The notes: generated by a model not told the origin, from the letters alone. Counted from the first letter of the stretch, positions 1-7,645 are shown. The stretch: DNA of 35,919 nucleotides from Pseudonocardia sp. (GCF_025965585.1 NZ_JAOPWR010000439.1:1-35919), one strand, 5' to 3'. Numbers and translations: made by a program.

Positions 1-12
1 CGCACGCGGGCG

Positions 13-966
13 TCAGAACGCGTTCACCCCGGTGAGCTGCGCCGAGAGCGTCCACAGCCGGGCGGCCTGCTCCGGGTCGACGGCGTAGTCGCGCACCCCG
101 CTCGCCCCCGCCTCGGCCGCGGGCTCCGCCACGTCGCAGTCCTCCAGGTACAGCCCGCCCATGCCGTCCAGCTGCGCGGAGGTGGCCGCCCAGACCTGCG
201 TGGCCGCGCCGGCCTCGGGCGTCTTGAAGGCCGACGGGTTCAGCGGGCGACCCGCCTCGTCGATCCAGCCCATCGCCACCTGCTCCTCCTTCGGCAGGTG
301 TCGCAGCAGGGGCGTGAGGATGCCGCCGGGGTGCAGCGAGAAGGCGCGCACGCCGGCGTCGCGGGCGAGCGTGTCGAGGTGCAGGGCGAACAGCGCGTTG
401 GCCGTCTTCGCCTGGCCGTAGGCCTCCCACTTGTCGTAGCCGGTCTCGAACTGCACGTCGTCCCAGCGGATGCCGGAGCGGTGGTGCCCGCGCGACGACA
501 CGGACACGACCCGGCCGCGCCCGCGCGTGATCGCGGGCCAGAGCCTGTTGACCAGCACGAAGTGGCCGAGGTGGTTGGTGGCGAACTGCGCCTCCCACCC
601 GGGCCCGACGCGGGTCTCCGGGCAGGCCATGATCGCGGCGCTGTCGATGGTGATGTGGATGTCGCGGCCGGAGGCCAGGAAGCGGTCGGCGAACGCCTCG
701 ACGCTCGCGAGATCGCCGAGGTCGAGCTCGTCGGTCTCGACGCCGTCGATCCCGTCCAGCGCCTCCTTCGCCGCGGCCGGCCGCCGCGCGGGGACGACGA
801 CGTGCGCGCCGGCCCCGGCCAGCGCCTTCGTCGTCTCCAGCCCGAGGCCCGAGTAGCCGCCGGTGACGACGGCGAGCTTGCCGGTGAGGTCGATCCCGGC
901 GAGCACCTCCCGCGCCGGGGTGGTGGCGCCGAAGCCGCTGCCGATCGTGTGCTGTGAAGTGGTCAC
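13..966 (-). CDS. Short-chain dehydrogenase/reductase (SDR)
   Basis: A 317-aa NAD(P)-dependent oxidoreductase of the retinol-dehydrogenase-like branch of the SDR family. The dinucleotide-binding motif TGGYSGLG is at about residues 35-42, the catalytic serine lies in VSVSS near 157, and the YxxxK pair is Y183/K187 (YGQAK). The usual NNAG motif is replaced by DSAA (about 108-111), a departure from the classical motif. The start chosen is GTG at 966. A TTG further upstream (1005) would place a perfect palindromic operator inside the gene, so it is less likely. The substrate cannot be told from sequence. The next gene in the same direction ends 43 bases upstream, and the gap is taken up by the palindrome, which suggests its own regulated promoter. 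Confidence 0.9.
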   Translation of the reverse strand: MTTSQHTIGSGFGATTPAREVLAGIDLTGKLAVVTGGYSGLGLETTKALAGAGAHVVVPARRPAAAKEALDGIDGVETDELDLGDLASVEAFADRFLASGRDIHITIDSAAIMACPETRVGPGWEAQFATNHLGHFVLVNRLWPAITRGRGRVVSVSSRGHHRSGIRWDDVQFETGYDKWEAYGQAKTANALFALHLDTLARDAGVRAFSLHPGGILTPLLRHLPKEEQVAMGWIDEAGRPLNPSAFKTPEAGAATQVWAATSAQLDGMGGLYLEDCDVAEPAAEAGASGVRDYAVDPEQAARLWTLSAQLTGVNAF

Positions 967-983
967 GAGAATCGACGCTAGGC

Positions 984-1001
984 CTTCGAGCGCGCTCGAA
1001 G
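984..1001. promoter_or_regulatory. 18-bp perfect palindrome, probable TetR-type operator
   Basis: The sequence CTTCGAGCGCGCTCGAAG is a perfect inverted repeat. It lies 17 bases upstream of the GTG start of the dehydrogenase, where a repressor would block transcription or initiation. Length and symmetry are typical of TetR-family operators. No TetR-type gene is in the window, so the regulator would act from elsewhere or be encoded beyond the left edge. It could also be a hairpin terminating the FUSC gene, but it has no U-tract. Confidence 0.6.
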
Positions 1002-1009
1002 TCAAGCCG

Positions 1010-2068
1010 TCAGTCCGTCGACCGCATCGCCGCCAGCGCCTCCGCCCGGGGCAGCCCCGTGGCCTGAAGCAGGTCGAGTGCGATCGAGCGGAGCTGCGCC
1101 ACCATGACCGTCTCCGGCGCGGAATGGGTGCGGCCGTCGGCCGTCGCCATCGCGTGCCGGACGACGTCGAGCACCGGCTCGCGGGCGCGCTCGAGGTCGC
1201 CCTCGCGATCCAGCTGCGCGGTGAGCGTGCGTACGGCCACGGACAGCCCGTTCAACGCGTCGGCGAGCTCGGGCGTGACGGGCTCGCCGTCGGTCAGCGC
1301 GGTGTAGACGCGGCGGGCGAGGACGCGGGCGTTGCGCATAGCGTAGTCCGAGCGCTCCGCCAGCTCGGCGAACCGGCTCAGCAACCGGCGCCGGCGCCGG
1401 ACCAGCGGGGAGACGGTGGCGAGCTCCTGCCCCCCGCGCAGGGCCGCGCGCAGCCTGTCGATCAGCGGCTGGCTGGCCCGGGCCCGTTGCAGCGCCTCCC
1501 CGGCGATCCCCGCGTCGCGCTCGCGCAGGGCGTCGGCCGTGCGGGCGAGCACCGCGGCCAGCTCGTCGAGCAACGTGCGGGCCTCCCGGCGCACCGGCCC
1601 CACCGGGTCCGACGGCAGCACGGCAGCCACCAGCAGGCCGACACCGCCGCCGATCAGGGCGTCGATCCAGCGGCCGAACCCGCCCGACCCGCCCGGCGGG
1701 AGCAGGGTGGCCACCAGCACGGCCGAGGACCCGGCCTGCGCGACGAGCAGCGCCGCGCCGTCGGCGAACACCGCGACCACCAGCGCCAGCGCGACGACGA
1801 GCGCGATCTGCCAGGCCCCGCTCCCGATCTGCGCGATCAGCAGGTCACCCACCAGGATCCCGACGCTGACCCCGACCGCCAGCTCCGCCGCGCGGCGCAG
1901 CCGGCTCGTCAGCGAGACGCCGAGGCTGATCACCGCCGCGACCGGCGCGAAGAACGGCTGGGGGTGTCCGACGAGGTCCTTCGCGACGAACCAGGCGATA
2001 CCGGCCGCCACCGCGCACTGCGCGATCGGCAGGGCGGAGAGCGCGACGCGCCGGCCCCGCAGCCGCAT
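1010..2068 (-). CDS. FUSC-type aromatic-acid-exporter-like membrane protein
   Basis: A 352-aa integral membrane protein. The N-terminal half has about six hydrophobic segments (roughly residues 8-28, 36-52, 62-78, 82-103, 105-125 and 135-150). They include the pattern PFFAPVAAVISLGVS followed by RLRRAAELAVGVSVGILVGD, typical of FUSC/aromatic acid exporter proteins. The C-terminal half is a cytoplasmic, Arg/Ala-rich helical region. Known relatives are proposed efflux components; the substrate here is unknown. ATG at 2068 is preferred. A TTG at 2101, 5 bases beyond the DUF3151 stop, would add 11 residues and couple the two genes more tightly. The spacing suggests cotranscription with the DUF3151 gene. 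Confidence 0.82.
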   Translation of the reverse strand: MRLRGRRVALSALPIAQCAVAAGIAWFVAKDLVGHPQPFFAPVAAVISLGVSLTSRLRRAAELAVGVSVGILVGDLLIAQIGSGAWQIALVVALALVVAVFADGAALLVAQAGSSAVLVATLLPPGGSGGFGRWIDALIGGGVGLLVAAVLPSDPVGPVRREARTLLDELAAVLARTADALRERDAGIAGEALQRARASQPLIDRLRAALRGGQELATVSPLVRRRRRLLSRFAELAERSDYAMRNARVLARRVYTALTDGEPVTPELADALNGLSVAVRTLTAQLDREGDLERAREPVLDVVRHAMATADGRTHSAPETVMVAQLRSIALDLLQATGLPRAEALAAMRSTD

Positions 2069-2106
2069 CTGGGCGGCCAGCCTCCGGGTCGCGCGGGACA
2101 AGCGGC

Positions 2107-2520
2107 TCAGCCCAGGCCGAGCGCGGCGGGCGCCGCGGGATCGGAGTCGGCGAGGAACGTGGCGGTGCGCTCGGCCTCGTCGGTCTCGCCGATGGCGACG
2201 GCGGCCTTGTGCAGGGCGCCCAGCGCACGGAGGAAGCCCTGGTTGGGCACGTGCGACCACGGCACCGGGCCGAAGCCCTTCCAGCCGTTGCGTCGCAGCT
2301 GGTCGAGGCTGCGGTGGTAGCCGGTGCGGGCGTAGGCGTAGCCGGTGACGGCGTGGCCGTCGGCGAGCGCGCGCTCCGCGAGCACCGCCCACGCGATGCT
2401 CGACGTCGGGTGCGCGGCCGCCACCTCGGCGGCGTCGACGCCCCCGTCGAGCAGTGCGGCGGCCGGGTCGACGGGCAGCAGGGTGGGCTCGGGGCCGAGG
2501 AGGTTGCCGTGCAGGGTCAT
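2107..2520 (-). CDS. DUF3151 family protein
   Basis: A 137-aa soluble protein of the actinobacterial DUF3151 family. Recognisable features are the N-terminal MTLHGNLLGPEPTLLP, the central ASSIAW-like block (PTSSIAWAVLAERAL), and YARTGYHRSLDQLRRNGWKG followed by GPVPWSHVPNQGFLRAL. No function is established for the family. In M. tuberculosis the homologue (Rv0360c, from memory) also lies close to fba, so the neighbourhood with aldolases is conserved. An alternative ATG three codons upstream (2529) is possible. It is divergent from the class I aldolase, with only 66 bases between the two starts. Confidence 0.9.
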   Translation of the reverse strand: MTLHGNLLGPEPTLLPVDPAAALLDGGVDAAEVAAAHPTSSIAWAVLAERALADGHAVTGYAYARTGYHRSLDQLRRNGWKGFGPVPWSHVPNQGFLRALGALHKAAVAIGETDEAERTATFLADSDPAAPAALGLG

Positions 2521-2586
2521 GCCGCCCATCTTGCCGTGGGTCGCCAAGGGTGGTTCGGGCGCCGTGGAGAGGGGCACACTGGCGGC

Positions 2587-3474
2587 GTGAACACCGAGCA
2601 GCAGCAGCGCGTCCGCTCCGGGAAGGGTTTCTTCGCCGCACTCGACCAGAGCGGCGGCAGCACGCCGAAGGCACTGGCGCTCTACGGCGTCGGCGAGGAC
2701 GCCTACGGCAGCGACGCCGAGATGTTCGACCAGGTCCACGCTATGCGCACCAGGATCATGACGAGTCCCGCGTTCACCGGCGACAAGGTGATCGGGGCGA
2801 TCCTGTTCGAGGACACGATGGACCGGCAGGTCGACGGGAGCGACACCGGCGACCACCTGTGGAACGTCAAGGGGGTCGTGCCGTTCCTCAAGGTCGACAA
2901 GGGCCTGGAGAAGCAGGCCGACGGCGTCCAGCTCATGAAGCCGATCCCCGATCTGGACGACCTGCTGGCCCGCGGTGTCCGCAAGGGCATGTTCGGCACC
3001 AAGATGCGCTCGTTCGTCAAGTCCGCAGACAAGGCCGGGATCGAGGCGATCGTCGACCAGCAGTTCGCGCTGGGCCGGCGCATCCTCGACGCCGGGCTGG
3101 TGCCGATCCTGGAGCCGGAGGTGGACATCCACAGCGAGCAGAAGGCCGACGCCGAGCACCTGCTGCGCGCCGCCATCGCCGGCCACCTCGACGAGCTGCC
3201 CGACGACCGCCAGGTGATGCTCAAGCTGAGCCTGCCCAGCGAGGACGGCTTCTACGGCGAGTTCGTGGAGCACCCCAGGGTGCTGCGCGTGCTGGCGCTC
3301 TCGGGCGGGTACAGCCGCGTCGAGGCCGACGCGATCCTGACGCGCAACCCCGGCGTGATCGCCAGCTTCTCCCGGGCCCTCACCGAGGGACTGCACGCCG
3401 ACCAGACCGACGAGGAGTTCGACGCGCGGCTCGGCGAGGCCATCGACGCGATCTACCGGGCGTCGATCACCTGA
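2587..3474 (+). CDS. fda: Class I fructose-bisphosphate aldolase
   Basis: A 295-aa Schiff-base aldolase splitting fructose-1,6-bisphosphate into dihydroxyacetone phosphate and glyceraldehyde-3-phosphate in glycolysis/gluconeogenesis. It resembles the Staphylococcus aureus Fda type. Signatures are GKGFFAALDQSGGSTPKAL at the N-terminus, VPFLKVDKGL in the middle, EPEVDI, and VMLKLSLP, whose lysine is the expected Schiff-base residue. ALSGGYSR and IASFSRAL follow as in the family. Length is as expected. The start is GTG at 2587. A CACACT hexamer ends only 7 bases upstream and no convincing ribosome-binding site is present, so the mRNA may be leaderless. It converges on a class II aldolase that does the same reaction by a metal-dependent mechanism. 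Confidence 0.95.
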   Translation: MNTEQQQRVRSGKGFFAALDQSGGSTPKALALYGVGEDAYGSDAEMFDQVHAMRTRIMTSPAFTGDKVIGAILFEDTMDRQVDGSDTGDHLWNVKGVVPFLKVDKGLEKQADGVQLMKPIPDLDDLLARGVRKGMFGTKMRSFVKSADKAGIEAIVDQQFALGRRILDAGLVPILEPEVDIHSEQKADAEHLLRAAIAGHLDELPDDRQVMLKLSLPSEDGFYGEFVEHPRVLRVLALSGGYSRVEADAILTRNPGVIASFSRALTEGLHADQTDEEFDARLGEAIDAIYRASIT

Positions 3475-3479
3475 CCGGA

Positions 3480-3523
3480 CCGTGCGCGGAGGACGTGGCC
3501 AGGGCGACGTCCTCCGCGCACGG
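3480..3523. terminator. Bidirectional hairpin between the two aldolase genes
   Basis: A perfect 17-bp stem (3480-3496 paired with 3507-3523) with a 10-base loop fills nearly all of the 55 bases between the convergent aldolase genes. There is no T-tract on either side, as is usual for actinobacterial terminators. The position fits termination of both transcripts. Confidence 0.8.
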
Positions 3524-3529
3524 GCGCCG

Positions 3530-4564
3530 TCAGGCGCTCAGCGAGGTGCCCGTCGAGCGCAGGTTCTCGCAGGCCAGGGTCACGCGTTCGGCCATGCCCA
3601 GCTCGGCGGCCTTGTTGTAGGAGCGAGGGTCGTAGACCTTCTTGTTGCCCACCTCGCCGTCGACCTTCAGGACGCCGTCGTAGTTCTTGAACATGTGGTC
3701 GGCGATCGGCCGGGTGAAGGCGTACTGCGTGTCGGTGTCGACGTTCATCTTCACCACGCCGTAGCTCAGCGCCTCGTGGATCTCCTCGATCAGCGAGCCC
3801 GACCCGCCGTGGAACACCAGGTCGAGCGGCTTCGAGCCGGGCGGCAGGCCGAGCTTGCGGGCTGCGATCTCCTGGCCCTCCTTGAGGATCTCCGGACGGA
3901 GCTTGACGTTGCCCGGCTTGTACACGCCGTGCACGTTGCCGAACGTCGCCGCGAGCAGGTAACGGCCCTTCTCGCCGGCGCCGAGCACCTCCACCGTGGC
4001 CTCCCAGTCGCCCGGGGCGGTGTAGAGCTTCTCGTTGATGTCGTTGGCGACGCCGTCCTCCTCGCCGCCGACGACGCCGATCTCGACCTCGAGGATGATC
4101 TTCGCCTTGGAGCACTGCTCGAGCAGCTCCGCGGCGATCCGCAGGTTCTCGTGCAGCTCGATGGCCGAGCCGTCCCACATGTGCGACTGGAACAGCGGGT
4201 TCTCGCCACGGTCCACGCGCTCCTGGCTGATCGCGATGAGCGGTCGCACGTAGGAGTCGAGCTTGTCCTTGGGGCAGTGATCGGTGTGCAGCGCGACGTT
4301 GATCGGGTACTTCGCCGCGACGACATGCGCGAACTCGGCCAGCGCCGTCGCCCCCGTGACCATGTCCTTGACCCGGGTGCCCGACAGGAACTCGGCCCCG
4401 CCGGTGGACACCTGGACGATCCCGTCGCTGCCTGCCTCGGCGAAGCCGCGCAACGCCGCGTTGAGCGACTCGCTGCCCGTCACGTTGATCGCCGGGTAGG
4501 CGAACTCACCGCTCTTGGCCCTGTCCAGCATCTCGTTGTAGATCTCGGGGGTGGCGATCGGCAC
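3530..4564 (-). CDS. fba: Class II fructose-bisphosphate aldolase
   Basis: A 344-aa zinc-dependent aldolase of glycolysis/gluconeogenesis. Zinc ligands are visible in ALHTDHCPK, in the Glu of LEVEIGVVGGEEDGV, in GNVHGVYKPGN and in DLVFHGGSGS. The dihydroxyacetone-phosphate-binding NVDTDTQYAFTRP follows. The start is GTG (VPIATPEIYNEML), with a strong AGGAGGGA ribosome-binding sequence on the minus strand at 4571-4578. AATACT at 4604-4599 (minus) may be the -10 box, about 28 bases upstream of that site. Length and motifs match the essential actinobacterial Fba. It is divergent from the sigma factor gene. Confidence 0.97.
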   Translation of the reverse strand: MPIATPEIYNEMLDRAKSGEFAYPAINVTGSESLNAALRGFAEAGSDGIVQVSTGGAEFLSGTRVKDMVTGATALAEFAHVVAAKYPINVALHTDHCPKDKLDSYVRPLIAISQERVDRGENPLFQSHMWDGSAIELHENLRIAAELLEQCSKAKIILEVEIGVVGGEEDGVANDINEKLYTAPGDWEATVEVLGAGEKGRYLLAATFGNVHGVYKPGNVKLRPEILKEGQEIAARKLGLPPGSKPLDLVFHGGSGSLIEEIHEALSYGVVKMNVDTDTQYAFTRPIADHMFKNYDGVLKVDGEVGNKKVYDPRSYNKAAELGMAERVTLACENLRSTGTSLSA

Positions 4565-4688
4565 GGTGTGTCCCTCCTGTCCGCGGACTGCGCCCGACAG
4601 TATTCCGCACGCCGGGGGTGAGCTGTCGCCCCGTGGACACGGCCTACTCCGTCCGTGGCGGACACCACCCACCGATACGATCCGGTGC

Positions 4689-5279
4689 ATGGACGGCGAG
4701 CAGGGGGACAACGCCGTCGAGCAGACCCTGACCAGGTTGAGGGTGCTCGACGCGCGACCCGCGCCCGTCCCCGCCGCCGATCAGGTCGCTCCGCGCACCC
4801 TGGCCGACCTCTACCGCGACCACCGGATGCGGATGGTGCGCCTCGCGGTCCTGCTCGTGGACGACCCGAGCACCGCCGAGGACGTCGTCCAGGAGGCCTT
4901 CGCGGGCCTGCACCGGAACTGGTCCGGGCTGCGCGACGAGGAGGCCGCCATCGGCTACCTGCGCACCGCCGTCGTCAACGGGTCTCGTTCGGTGCTGCGC
5001 CGCCGCCGCACGGCCCGCGACTACGTGCCCCCGCACCAGGTCAACGCCCGGTCGGCCGAGTCGCTGGCGATGCTGACGGCCGAGCACCAGGCCGTGGTCG
5101 ACGCGCTGGCCACCCTGCCGCCGCGGCAGCGCGAGGTCCTGGTGCTGCGCTACTACGGCGGGCTGACGGAGGCCGAGATCGCGGAGGCCACCGGCATCAC
5201 CCGGGGCACCGTCAAGTCCACGGCCAGCCGCGCGCTCGATGCCGTGGGCCGCGCGATGAACCCGGGTGCGGGCCGATGA
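4689..5279 (+). CDS. SigE-like/ECF-type RNA polymerase sigma factor
   Basis: A 196-aa sigma-70 family factor. Region 2 spans about residues 38-80 (LADLYRDHRMRMVRLAVLLV, then TAEDVVQEAFAGLHRNW). Region 4 is at about 142-188 (LPPRQREVLVLRYYGGLTEA, then ITRGTVKSTASRALDAVG), a helix-turn-helix binding the -35 element. It belongs with the small SigE-type factors of Actinobacteria; the target regulon is unknown. The first 36 residues are a weakly conserved extension. The ATG at 4689 follows a TACGAT hexamer (4676-4681) by 7 bases without a Shine-Dalgarno sequence, so the transcript may be leaderless. The stop overlaps the ATG of a 13-codon ORF (ATGA), starting a coupled series leading to a small membrane protein. 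Confidence 0.9.
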   Translation: MDGEQGDNAVEQTLTRLRVLDARPAPVPAADQVAPRTLADLYRDHRMRMVRLAVLLVDDPSTAEDVVQEAFAGLHRNWSGLRDEEAAIGYLRTAVVNGSRSVLRRRRTARDYVPPHQVNARSAESLAMLTAEHQAVVDALATLPPRQREVLVLRYYGGLTEAEIAEATGITRGTVKSTASRALDAVGRAMNPGAGR

Positions 5280-5317
5280 GCACCGCCGACGCAGTCGCTC
5301 CCGCGGAGGCGACATGA
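5276..5317 (+). CDS. 13-aa ORF of the duplicated leader, copy 1
   Basis: It would encode MSTADAVAPAEAT. Its ATG overlaps the sigma factor stop and its TGA overlaps the ATG of copy 2, both as ATGA. It is probably a by-product of the 38-bp duplication that may hand ribosomes on to the next start; no peptide function is implied. Confidence 0.4.
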   Translation: MSTADAVAPAEAT

Positions 5318-5351
5318 GCACCGACGACGCACTCGCTCCCGCGGAGGCGAC
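5276..5351 (+). repeat. 38-bp tandem duplication carrying start codon and ribosome-binding site
   Basis: Units 5276-5313 and 5314-5351 are identical at 36 of 38 positions. Each begins ATGAGCACCG and ends GCGGAGGCGAC, so each supplies a GGAGG five bases before the next ATG. A third ATGAGCACCGACGA at 5352 starts the 71-aa gene. Because 38 is not a multiple of 3, the three ATGs are in three different frames. Confidence 0.92.
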
Positions 5352-5355
5352 ATGA
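5314..5355 (+). CDS. 13-aa ORF of the duplicated leader, copy 2
   Basis: It would encode MSTDDALAPAEAT. It is preceded by GGAGG at the normal distance, and its TGA overlaps the ATG of the 71-aa membrane protein as ATGA. The N-terminus closely matches that of the downstream gene (MSTDES), as expected of a duplicated gene start. Confidence 0.4.
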   Translation: MSTDDALAPAEAT

Positions 5356-5567
5356 GCACCGACGAGTCCGAGCGGCGCGTCGCCGAGGCGCTGCGGGCCC
5401 GGGCCACCGGCGCCGGCAGGCCGGGCGCCGTGCCCATGTCGGCGGGGTCGGACGGCATGTCCGTCCGCGCCGCGCTGCTCACCGCGCTGCTGGCCGGCGC
5501 CGTGCTCGGCATGCTGCTGGCGCTGCTCTCGCTGCTGGTGCCGGGGCTGCTGCCCGCGCTGGGCTGA
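5352..5567 (+). CDS. Small single-span membrane protein downstream of the sigma factor
   Basis: A 71-aa protein of no recognised family. A charged N-terminal part (MSTDESERRVAEALRARA) is followed by a short linker and one long hydrophobic segment at about residues 41-70. It is reached from the sigma factor gene through two 13-codon ORFs with ATGA overlaps and has a GGAGG ribosome-binding site. In this position Actinobacteria often keep an anti-sigma factor. A cytoplasmic tail plus one membrane span would suit a minimal one, but no zinc-binding anti-sigma motif (HxxxCxxC) is visible. Assignment as a sigma partner is inference from context only. Confidence 0.7.
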   Translation: MSTDESERRVAEALRARATGAGRPGAVPMSAGSDGMSVRAALLTALLAGAVLGMLLALLSLLVPGLLPALG

Positions 5568-5622
5568 GGGCCCGTCCGACGGTCTCATCGGCTCACAGCC
5601 GGGCCCGGTACCGTTCCTGACC

Positions 5623-6276
5623 GTGACGACGACCAGCCTCGCGCTCGGCCCGGAGTGGCTCCAGCCCGATTCGATCATCTCCTGGCTGGGCCCGTGGGCC
5701 CTCGTCGGGCTCGCGCTCATCATCTTCGCCGAGTGCGGGCTGCTGCTCGGGTTCTTCCTCCCCGGTGACTCGCTGCTGTTCACGGCGGGCCTGTTCGCCG
5801 TGTCGGAGAAGGGCATCGGCGCGCCGCTGTGGCTGGTGTGCCTCGTCCTCATCGTCGCCGCCTTCGCGGGCAACGTCTGCGGCTACTACATCGGCAGGGC
5901 CGCCGGGCCGGCCATCTTCGACAAGCCGAAGTCCCGGCTGTTCAAGCCCAAGCACGTGGCCAGGACGCAGGAGTTCTTCGACAGGTACGGCAACCGGGCC
6001 ATCGTGCTCGGCCGCTTCGTGCCGGTGGTGCGCACCTTCATCACGGTCATGGCGGGCGTGGGCCAGATGGAAGCCAAGCGCTACCTGACCTACTCGCTGA
6101 TCGGTGGCGTGGCCTGGGCGGCCGGCGTCACGCTGCTCGGCGCGGTGCTCGGCCAGTTCGACTTCGTGAAGAACAACATCGAGCTGATCCTGGTCCTCGT
6201 GGTGTTCGTCTCGCTCATCCCGATCATCGTCGAGGTGCTCCGCGCGCGGCGGAAGCCCGGCGCCCACACCGCCTGA
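5623..6276 (+). CDS. DedA family membrane protein
   Basis: A 217-aa polytopic membrane protein of the DedA/SNARE-associated family, whose members are linked to membrane lipid flipping and envelope homeostasis. Family hallmarks are ECGLLLGFFLPGDSLLFTAG near the N-terminus, GNVCGYYIGRAAG, FDRYGNRAIVLGRFVPVVRT with the key basic residues, and the re-entrant GVGQMEAKRYLTYSLIGGVA. A hydrophobic segment close to the C-terminus ends in RARRKPG. The start is GTG at 5623. It converges on the GH76 gene with only 4 bases between the stops. A DedA gene next to a GH76 gene and fba is also found in mycobacteria (Rv0363c-Rv0365c, from memory). Confidence 0.93.
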   Translation: MTTTSLALGPEWLQPDSIISWLGPWALVGLALIIFAECGLLLGFFLPGDSLLFTAGLFAVSEKGIGAPLWLVCLVLIVAAFAGNVCGYYIGRAAGPAIFDKPKSRLFKPKHVARTQEFFDRYGNRAIVLGRFVPVVRTFITVMAGVGQMEAKRYLTYSLIGGVAWAAGVTLLGAVLGQFDFVKNNIELILVLVVFVSLIPIIVEVLRARRKPGAHTA

Positions 6277-6280
6277 CCTG

Positions 6281-7348
6281 CTACTGCGCTCGCTGCAGCG
6301 TCGCGGCGGCCTCCAGCAGCATCCAGCCCGACAGCTGCACCGACAGGTCCGCCTCGGGGGCGCCCCGGCGCGGCTCGACGGCGGGCCTGCTCCAGTCGGC
6401 CGAGAACACCGGCCCACCCCGCACCTCGGCGCGGCCCTCCCATGCCGCCCGGGCGCTCGCCACGACCAGCCGGGACGCCGCATCGGTCAGCTCGGGCCTG
6501 CGCAGGGCGGCCTCGGCGAGATAGCGGGCCAGGATGCCCGCGAACAGGCCTCCGTCCCCGCCTCCGCAGCCGGGCAGCACGCCGTCGGGGCGGGCCATGC
6601 GGTGCGTCACCGCGTCGACCAGTGCCACCGCCTGGTCGGCCCAGCGCAGGTGACCGTCGCGGGTGGCCAGCTCCACGCACGCGCCCAGGTGGACCCCCTG
6701 GCAGTAGGTGAAGATCCGCGTGTCCAGCTCGGGCGGAACGCCGTTCGGGCTCACGCGCACGCCGTCACGGACGAGGCCGGTGTCGGGATCCACCAGCGTC
6801 TGGGTGACCCAGTCGGTGATCGCGGCCGCGAACTCGACCTGCCCCTCGCGGGCCAGCAGGATCGCGGCGGGCCCGTTGGCCGGGGCGTTCTTCACGACGT
6901 CCCCGCGGCGCCACCAGATGCCGCCGCCGCCGTCCTCGGTCCAGCCGTCGTGGAGTTGCTCGGTGATCGCGGCCAGCGCGGGCCCGTGGCTGCTCCGGGC
7001 CAGTCCTCCGGCCCGCTGCAGCGCGATGCCCAGCCAGGCGACGTCGTCGAAGTAGCGGTTGGTCCAAGCGCCCAGGTTGCGCAGCCGGACGCTGCGCACC
7101 CCCGCCCCGATGATCTTCGCGCGACGGTCCGACGGGTCGCGCCGCTGGGCGTCGACCAGGCAGTCCAGCATGTGGGCCTGCCACCAGTAGTGCCACGGCC
7201 ACGGCGCCACCGGCACCCGTCGTGGCCAGCGCACGCGCCCGATCCGCGTGCCGGGGACGACACCGCCGATGCGGCGCAGGTGCCGGCGGAGGACGGCCCG
7301 CTCGGCGATACCCGCCCGCTCCGACCAGTCGACGTCCGCGGCAGCCAC
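6281..7348 (-). CDS. Glycoside hydrolase family 76-like protein
   Basis: A 355-aa protein with the (alpha/alpha)6-type motifs of GH76 endo-alpha-1,6-mannanases. The adjacent acidic pair is in YFDDVAWLG (about residues 99-107), followed by GGGIWWRRGD, KNAPANGPAAILLAR and FTYCQGVHLGACVELA. No signal peptide is visible, so unlike secreted mannanases it may act in the cytoplasm, perhaps on mannose-containing glycolipid or glycogen-like substrates; the substrate is unknown. The start chosen is GTG at 7348, because similarity to relatives begins just after it (VDWSERAGIAERAV). A GTG at 7387 would add 13 residues. It is convergent with DedA. Confidence 0.85.
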   Translation of the reverse strand: MAAADVDWSERAGIAERAVLRRHLRRIGGVVPGTRIGRVRWPRRVPVAPWPWHYWWQAHMLDCLVDAQRRDPSDRRAKIIGAGVRSVRLRNLGAWTNRYFDDVAWLGIALQRAGGLARSSHGPALAAITEQLHDGWTEDGGGGIWWRRGDVVKNAPANGPAAILLAREGQVEFAAAITDWVTQTLVDPDTGLVRDGVRVSPNGVPPELDTRIFTYCQGVHLGACVELATRDGHLRWADQAVALVDAVTHRMARPDGVLPGCGGGDGGLFAGILARYLAEAALRRPELTDAASRLVVASARAAWEGRAEVRGGPVFSADWSRPAVEPRRGAPEADLSVQLSGWMLLEAAATLQRAQ

Positions 7349-7420
7349 GGGATCAGTGTGCCAAGACTCGCTGGGTTCGTGGGACACCCGTCACCGACGC
7401 CATATCCGGGTCACGTCGTC

Positions 7421-7645
7421 GTGGACGGCGTGACCTGCCACGTCCTCATGCCGGTGTTCGACGGCATCAAGCCGCTCGACGCGATCGGGCCGCACGAGGT
7501 GTTCACGGCAGCGTCGGCGCTCGTCACGGGACGCGGGGGCGGCACACCGGGCCACCGGGTCACCACGCCCCGGCACGGACCCGTCCGGGCCCGGGGGAGC
7601 GCCCCAGGAGCTCACACTGTTCCCGGCGAGCAGGTGTCCCCGGAC
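7421..7645 (+). pseudogene. Decayed DJ-1/PfpI (GlxA-type) gene start
   Basis: The frame beginning GTG at 7421 reads VDGVTCHVLMPVFDGIKPLD then AIGPHEVFTAASALVTGRGG. This matches the opening of DJ-1/PfpI-domain proteins and GlxA-type AraC regulators (first strand, then a GPxEVF motif). After about 45 residues similarity weakens; near 7590-7630 a +1 shift gives the more family-like APQELTLFPAS. The catalytic cysteine region and any DNA-binding domain are absent, and the frame runs on antisense into the monooxygenase gene. It is best read as a truncated, frameshifted remnant. The following 80 bases to 7727 hold nothing I recognise. Confidence 0.5.

Noticed and set aside
863..2320. Long plus-strand frame opposite the FUSC and DUF3151 genes
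   Set aside because: Arg/Gln/Pro-rich shadow frame without any family resemblance; the minus-strand products have clear membrane segments and motifs.
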